From Siphonodentalium dalli (taxonomy: Eukaryota; Mollusca; Scaphopoda; Gadilida; Siphonodentaliidae): a DNA stretch of 64,000 nucleotides. The position numbers and the translations under genes were made by a program. Every line of letters starts with the position of its first letter. The first letter of the stretch is position 1. Below are positions 58,783 through 64,000 of the stretch, piece by piece. The notes beneath the pieces were generated by a model, which was given only the letters and a program-made list of their open reading frames with translations, was not told where the DNA came from and made no database searches. The stretch is from the NCBI GenBank assembly GCA_032622095.1, contig CP136061.1, forward strand, positions 199,632,244 to 199,696,243, read 5' to 3'.

Positions 58783-59319
58783 TAGGCGTAAGCATAAAAT
58801 TTAACAAGATATTTTGTGAACAGTATAATGTTATATTAGGCTTTATACAAATAATAAATATGTTGAATAGTGGGATGCTGGGGCATGGGAACACGTTCAA
58901 TCTGGTCCGCCATGACTGGCTATGAAAGCTATAAACTGAAAATATGAGAATTATTGATCTAAATGAATATATACATAAACACAATTGGACAATTAGGCTG
59001 GTTTTGTTTATGGTGGTGTATATATACACATGTTGGGCTTACAATCATGATTAATACTCACAGATTTTAAGATCTAGTCGTGGGATTGGTCGCTTTCAAA
59101 TGATGTTTGGTCGCTTTCAAATGATGGGACGTAATTCCGAAATGACGTATAACTTATACGACATTTCGGAAGCACAAGAAATTGACCAATCAAAAAAATG
59201 CAGAATAAGAACACGTCATAATTTGTTTCTAGGAGGGGCTTTCTAGCCAGGATTGAATTTTTCCCGCTGTAATCGATGACGTAGAATCCGATTCTGCAAT
59301 AAAAATATTTCGCGCCAAA

Positions 59320-59700
59320 ATGACAAAAATCGTAGTATACGACATTTCCGAAGCACACCGACGACTTACAGTTTGTTATAATAACGCATATAGAAAATTT
59401 ATGGGTTATGTGAGATCATGTAGTGGGAGTGGGATGTTTGTAGGTGACAGAATGTGCTCTCTGACAGTGTTGATTCAAAAGGATGTGTATGGATTTCGTG
59501 ATAATTTATAAATCTGTTAAACAGTATTTTGACTGCTACATGTTAGTTGTAACTCAGATCTAATCTATCAGTCTAATTTATTCAATCATTGGAATACACT
59601 TCTTTAAATGTCATTTGTAATTATATGTCGTACATGTATGTATGACTATATATGGGGATATCTTGCCTGAAATAAACACAATACAATAAAAGAACATAAT
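59320..59700 (+). mobile_element. 3' end of a non-LTR retrotransposon (reverse transcriptase C-terminus and tail)
   Basis: The frame at 59320-59511 reads RRLTVCYNNAYRKFMGY and, soon after, RSCSGSGMFVGDRM and IQKDVYGFRDNL. The order (L-x-V-x-YNNA-[FY]R, then CSxSxMFV, then a short helix with a final GFR-x-L) is that seen at the very C-terminus of many LINE reverse-transcriptase ORFs. After the stop the sequence ends in an A-rich tail (TGAAATAAACACAATACAAT, then AAAAGAAC). The catalytic part of the enzyme is missing, so this is a 5'-truncated copy. The upstream border is unclear; about 59335 is the earliest recognisable residue. Confidence 0.65.
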
Positions 59701-60525
59701 TACTAATAACAATTTTGGTACAACCCGGCCATGTTTATCGGGACGACCCGCCCCGAAAAAAGCAAAAGTGCAGGTTTGCTCAGGGGAGGTTAGACACGTT
59801 CCCCAATTGACAGACATTGAGCATGACCTGGAATAACACTAACACAGATCAAGTTCACTGTTATATCGCCAATTGGCCATGCAAGCGTTGCCAAGAAAAT
59901 ACACACAAAATCAGTCAAACCGTGAGTAAAAACCAACCAACACTGAATCAACATCCATAAATATTACAGAGATGTATGAGAAAACAATGAACAACTGAGT
60001 CTATGTATGAGATTGGAAACTGAGTGAAACATATCAAATTTTTATTAGAAAAAGTGATAAGGCCTAAAAAAAACAAACCTTTGTTTCCCCTAACAGAGCT
60101 GACAAATATAGGAGTGGGGAATTTTTTTTTTTTTTTTTTGTTTGTTTTTTTTTGTGTGGCTATCTCCCAAAAGTTATCACTTTCCCATGTATATATACAT
60201 GTCAGGTGTGATTTGAATGCTGGAAGCTTCATATTATGATATTGGAAGGAGATCAGCAAGACACAAGGCATAAAATAGAAAAGCATAGTATTTATTTGTA
60301 TTTAAAATCACAAAGTACAATAAAAAGTAAATATTCAATACCAATTCAATCAAAAATATCCTATACCAACATATGCTACAAGATGCTGATGTACAGTAAA
60401 TGTTTGGCAATATAAAATCCCTATGCCTTGCCATATGGTCTGGCAACCACAGGAGTAAGTCTGGCGTCGATACAAGGCTTACAAATAGGGGTAACTGTTT
60501 TATAACGTGCTCTTAGTGAGCTTTT
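59701..60525. other. Unassigned, with poly-T tract
   Basis: A run of 19 T lies at 60122-60140, followed by a second T-rich run. I recognise no gene. Confidence 0.4.
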
Positions 60526-63148
60526 TAGCTCACCTGAGACGAAGTCTCCGGTGGAGCTATAGTCATCACTCGTCGTCCGTCATTCCGTCCGTCAACAATT
60601 CTTTGAACATCTTCTTCTTTAGATCAGTAGGACCAAATGGGTTCATATTTGGTGTGGATGTTCCCTAGGTGACTGGTATTCAGATTTGTTCAAATGAGGT
60701 CACCCGGTCAAATAGTTGCGAAGCTAGGACCATAACTCTTTTCCACCATAGTAATTCTTACAGCGACTTCTCGAATTTCATTGGGCCGAATGGGTTCATA
60801 TTTGGTACAAAAAGGGTCCTTGGGGGGACTGTGGTTCAGATTTGTTCAAATGAGGTCACTGGGTCAAATGTGGGCGGAGCCAGTGACATTTGTTTTTTTT
60901 TAATTCAGATTTTTGGAATTTTCAGGGTGACCTTGCTCAATTTAACAAACAATAATTTTTTTTTAAACATGTTATAAAATTTTAAACTTTGAAAAAAGTA
61001 ATACCATTATAACATCTGCAGAGTTATGAAACTTTACTCTTTAATGAAATTATGGAAACATTCCACCCCCACCCACCCCCTCCCACGTGGCCCAGACCCA
61101 CTCCCACCCTGCCATCAACCAACATCCCTTCCAACCCATATCTCCCAATTTAATTAATACCTCTTATCACCACAGAAGCAGGTATATCTGCAAAGACACA
61201 GGTCATTAATTTAGATTAGAATAATAGATGTCATCTGGCTGGTTTATGTAAACAACTGCTAGCAATTTAGAAACAAACTGCTGCTCCCAAGGTTAGGTGA
61301 TGACTGATAGGAATTGGTTTCCCTGACATACAATGGTACTGTGAATGGCTTTATAGATTTCTTCAAGTCTGGAAATAGTGTGTGACATTTGCAGAATGAG
61401 GTCCCCAGAGGGTGAATTTAGTGTTGCTACCCCATAAAGCAGGCTAGCATAACCAAATACACCCTCCAGGGACCTAATTCTGCTTAGGCCTCATCTTCTG
61501 GGAAGTATCCTAAGTATCAAATTGAAACTTTGTTTTAGTTTTTTTCCACCTGTTCAGTTTCAATGTCCCCTTAATTTGCAGAAGATAAAATGCATAATTG
61601 AGGTGCTCAATGGGTGTGAATCACCAACTTCAACTGTAGGACTTCAATCTGTTCCTAGGTTTGTATTGGCCATTGAGACCTAATCAGATTGAGGTTGAAT
61701 TCGGTGATGCTAGCCCACCTTGCGGAATAGTGTCATTAAATTCACCTTTTGGGGACATAATTCTGCAAATGTCAGACATACTAAATTCAGACTTGGCCGT
61801 TTCATATTATTTTCTTGTTTCATATTATTTTCTTAACCACCACTTATCCAGATGAAATCATACCCTGATTTTTCAAAGAAAAATTGGGGGTATATATTTG
61901 ATTGAATTTGTCTTCTATCTGTCAGGCTTCCATCCGTCTGCCTGTTGGGATGTCTATCCGTCAGTCTTATCAACAATTGTTTTCTTCTCCATATTAAAGA
62001 TGGAATGTGTTTATATATTTCAGTGTGCATGTTCCCTAGGTGTCTCACAATCAGATTTGTTCAATTAAGTTCATCAGATGAAATAGGTGCGGAGCACGGG
62101 CCATAACTCTTTCCCTCCATAGTAATTCTTAAAACAATTTTTTCTCAAGAACAATTGGGCCTATATTAGCTTATATTTGGTATGGATGTGCCTTGGGTGA
62201 CCGGGTTCAGATTTGTTCAAATGGGGTCATTATTAGGAAATGAGGTCCCCAGAGGGTGAATTCGGTGATGTTAGTCCACCTTGCGGAATACTGTCATAAA
62301 ATTCGCCTGCAAAGGTCAGACACACTAAATACAGACTCGGCTGTTCCAATATTAGTTTCTTAACCACCACTTATCCAGGTGAAATCATACCCTGATTTTT
62401 CAAAGAAATATTGGGGGGATATTGATATTACTAGATGAATGGATCTCATAGATGGGGATTCACATTTGTTCTAATAGAACAGAGATAAGAGATTTAACTC
62501 TCCTCTATGCTGTTTGGTACTGGTATAATAATATTGATTTCTAGACAGCCTGGGTGGGGGCAATGTTTGAGGCAATGGGGAGGGAGTGTAGAAGGGTGGA
62601 GATTTGACCCCCTACTTTGATCAAAAGTTAAACAGTTAACAATTTCATGCCTGATACTACATTAGTTGTAGATTAGATGTTCACACCAAAAATAAGTTAG
62701 AATTGTTCTCATAGTTTGATTTTCCAACATGTATGTTTTTAAACCATCAGTCCATATGTTCCTACTTCAGGTTAAACTGTTGGACCAAATTGGCCACAAA
62801 TTTTAACTTTATGGGGGGTGTCAGGTTGGTCATTTTCAAACGTTTGGGAGCTTGAAGTACTGGTACCAGTCGTAAAATTCAACCTAAGAGGGATGTACAA
62901 CAGGATTTTTGTGAACTTAGTACTGTGGTATGGTTGTCTTTAAAAGGTAAGAGGTTGGAGATTTGTCAGTGGTGTGCAATTAGAAATTTCAAGATGAAGA
63001 GACCTGCTCATCTGAGAACTTCCAGCTATGTCCATGTTTAGAACTACTTGTCTTAAGTGATTTTGTCAAGTACTGACTCTTGTAGTCTTCAGAGTCCCCG
63101 TCTTCTCAGTCTTTACAGTCTGGTGAGCGACCCACAGTCATTGACTGT
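60526..63148 (+). repeat. Long dispersed repeat, copy B (TAGCTCACC family)
   Basis: It opens TAGCTCACCTGAGACGAAG and closes CTGGTGAGCGACCCACAGTC. It matches copy A (28361-32152) over nearly its full length, without that copy's 1.1-kb extra part. From about 61370 the match is very close, with scattered substitutions and short indels. No frame is preserved between the copies. Its right end lies only about 9 bases from the presumed splice donor of the minus-strand exon at 63157, so it occupies that gene's first intron. Confidence 0.82.
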
Positions 63149-63156
63149 TATTTCAC

Positions 63157-63402
63157 CGCCAGCTCTCCACACTGCACGCAACGGTCTGCATCACCCAAGC
63201 CAGATGCATAATATTGTTGTTCAATGGGCATACAGCATTCCAGCTGCGGTCGCATGACCATCTGATTAACCATGGAATGGTCTGATGGAAACAGTGGTGC
63301 TCCGCACGTGTAGTCATATGACGTCAGCATCACTGCCAACGAAACACATTTTAGAAACTTTAGCCCTAACACACTGCTGCTAACCATGGTTTGTGACGCC
63401 AT
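63157..63402 (-). CDS. Candidate first coding exon of a secreted cysteine-containing protein
   Basis: From the ATG at 63402 (or MVSSS five codons later) the minus-strand frame gives a signal peptide, SVLGLKFLKCVSLAVMLTS, then DYTCGAPLF and a cysteine-bearing segment LECCMPIEQQYYASG followed by DRCVQCGEL. It stays open to a possible donor, GCG|GTGAAA, at 63157, and a stop follows just beyond in the intron. Spacing of the last cysteines (CC...C-x2-C) is reminiscent of a TNF-receptor-type cysteine-rich repeat, but that is a guess from one fragment. A promoter-like region lies directly upstream. Downstream exons would lie left of the dispersed repeat and were not recognised. Confidence 0.55.
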
Positions 63403-63473
63403 GACATAGGTGAATATTCCTGTTTTGATGGAAGATTTAAACGAAAACGATGTATTTTTTATTTTCCGTGGGC

Positions 63474-63503
63474 GCCGCCATTTTACGAAATGCGTCCGGA
63501 AGT
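63474..63503. promoter_or_regulatory. Promoter-like stretch with YY1- and ETS-type sites
   Basis: GCCGCCATTTT (AAAATGGCGGC on the minus strand) at 63474-63484 matches the YY1 consensus, and CCGGAAGT at 63496-63503 matches the ETS/GABP consensus. Both are common near start sites of animal TATA-less promoters. The pair lies about 75-100 bases upstream of the minus-strand exon and upstream of the + strand frame at 63660, so it could be bidirectional. Confidence 0.5.
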
Positions 63504-63659
63504 CGAGTCATTAGAAACGGGGACTATTATAAAGCGACAAACTGAGACAAACAGTGTTGGCAGCGATTTTGTTTTGTTTTTTGTTTTGGTGCGGGAGGTT
63601 TTAATAGGTGCGGGCGAGTTAGGGGAAACAAAGTATTTTTTTTTAGGCCTAACTAATAT

Positions 63660-63895
63660 GGATAAATTTGAAGAACATATAAATAGGGTGGATCAGCGGT
63701 TCGAGAATTACTGATACAAAATATAGCGCAAAGATGGAGAAACTTATGGCTGACATGGAAATAAGAATCCATAAAGTAGATGCGACAGTTTCAAAACTGG
63801 GAAAGCAAGTGACTAACAAGCCTGGAAATAAGGGACAGGGACAATGTCAGGCACCGAACTTAGGGATGCAGGTGCGTTTTCACCAAACAAATTGA
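63660..63895 (+). pseudogene. Coiled-coil ORF broken by a frameshift (retroelement ORF1/gag-like?)
   Basis: ATG at 63660 opens MDKFEEHINRVDQRFENY and stops; a frame one base off continues directly with DTKYSAKMEKLMADMEIRIH, KVDATVSKLGKQVTNK and stops near 63895. Charged heptad-like spacing (KME-LMADME-RI-KVD-VSKLGKQV) suggests a coiled coil, as at the N-terminus of some retroelement gag or ORF1 proteins. The two parts look like one protein split by a single-base indel near 63711. TTGGCAGCG at 63559, upstream, resembles primer-binding regions of LTR elements but I cannot show an LTR. It could instead be a host gene with an unseen intron. Confidence 0.35.
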
Positions 63896-64000
63896 CCGGG
63901 GCCAATTTTGTTTATTTTTCACCTGAAAGTAAAAAAATAGGTGAGAAAGTATTGCTAAAATAATTTTGAAAATGCATTTTCACGCAAATCAACCATGAGA

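Noticed and set aside
1-64000. tRNA, rRNA or bacterial defence-type loci
   Set aside because: I found no cloverleaf with proper A and B boxes, no rRNA-like sequence, and no compact multi-gene cassette; the window is a repeat-rich animal locus.

Overview
The window is AT-rich nuclear DNA of an animal. Coding exons are short and split by long introns with GT..AG borders, there are no operons or compact gene blocks, and most of the 64 kb is transposable-element sequence. The dispersed repeats (elements opening with TAGCTCACCTGAG, tracts of GTCCGTCCGTC, stock phrases such as TTCATATTTGGTGTGGATG) resemble, from memory, repeats common in mollusc genomes. A marine lophotrochozoan, probably a mollusc, is my best guess; this is inference.

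Genes. One gene is certain: an HMGB-type chromatin protein on the + strand, with four exons at 9229-9335, 11192-11330, 13473-13579 and 17520-17642. They splice in phase into the second half of HMG box A, a complete box B and a 14-residue acidic tail; the first exon was not found. Two first-exon candidates lie on the minus strand, each an ATG plus signal peptide: 35113-35173, ending at a GTGAGT donor, and 63157-63402, beside a promoter-like stretch with YY1- and ETS-type motifs. A frameshifted coiled-coil ORF at 63660-63895 faces away from the latter.

Layout. 0.8-8.5 kb: two adjacent copies of a 1-kb sequence; the left copy was inflated to 6.3 kb by nested DNA transposons (three insertions straight into it, one of which carries two more), the right copy carries a short retroposon. 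9-18 kb: the HMGB gene, whose last intron holds a complete hAT-type element and a complete TTAA-type element. 18-21 kb: small TTAA and foldback elements. 22-27.3 kb: a 5.3-kb palindromic foldback element with a diverged minisatellite at its centre. 28.4-32.2 kb and 60.5-63.1 kb: two copies of one long dispersed repeat, with a decayed third at 45.4-45.9 kb. 32-45 kb: tandem repeats, a TTAA family in three copies, foldback elements and a run of mariner-like MITEs. 45-54.7 kb: mostly unique sequence with one hAT-like element and homopolymer tracts. 54.7-59.7 kb: another hAT-type element, an element built almost wholly of palindromic words (about 25 GATATC cores) and the 3' end of a non-LTR retrotransposon.

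Taken together, the window is mainly a record of successive DNA-transposon insertions around one conserved gene. Several insertions can be proved from target-site duplications and from matching empty sites inside the window.
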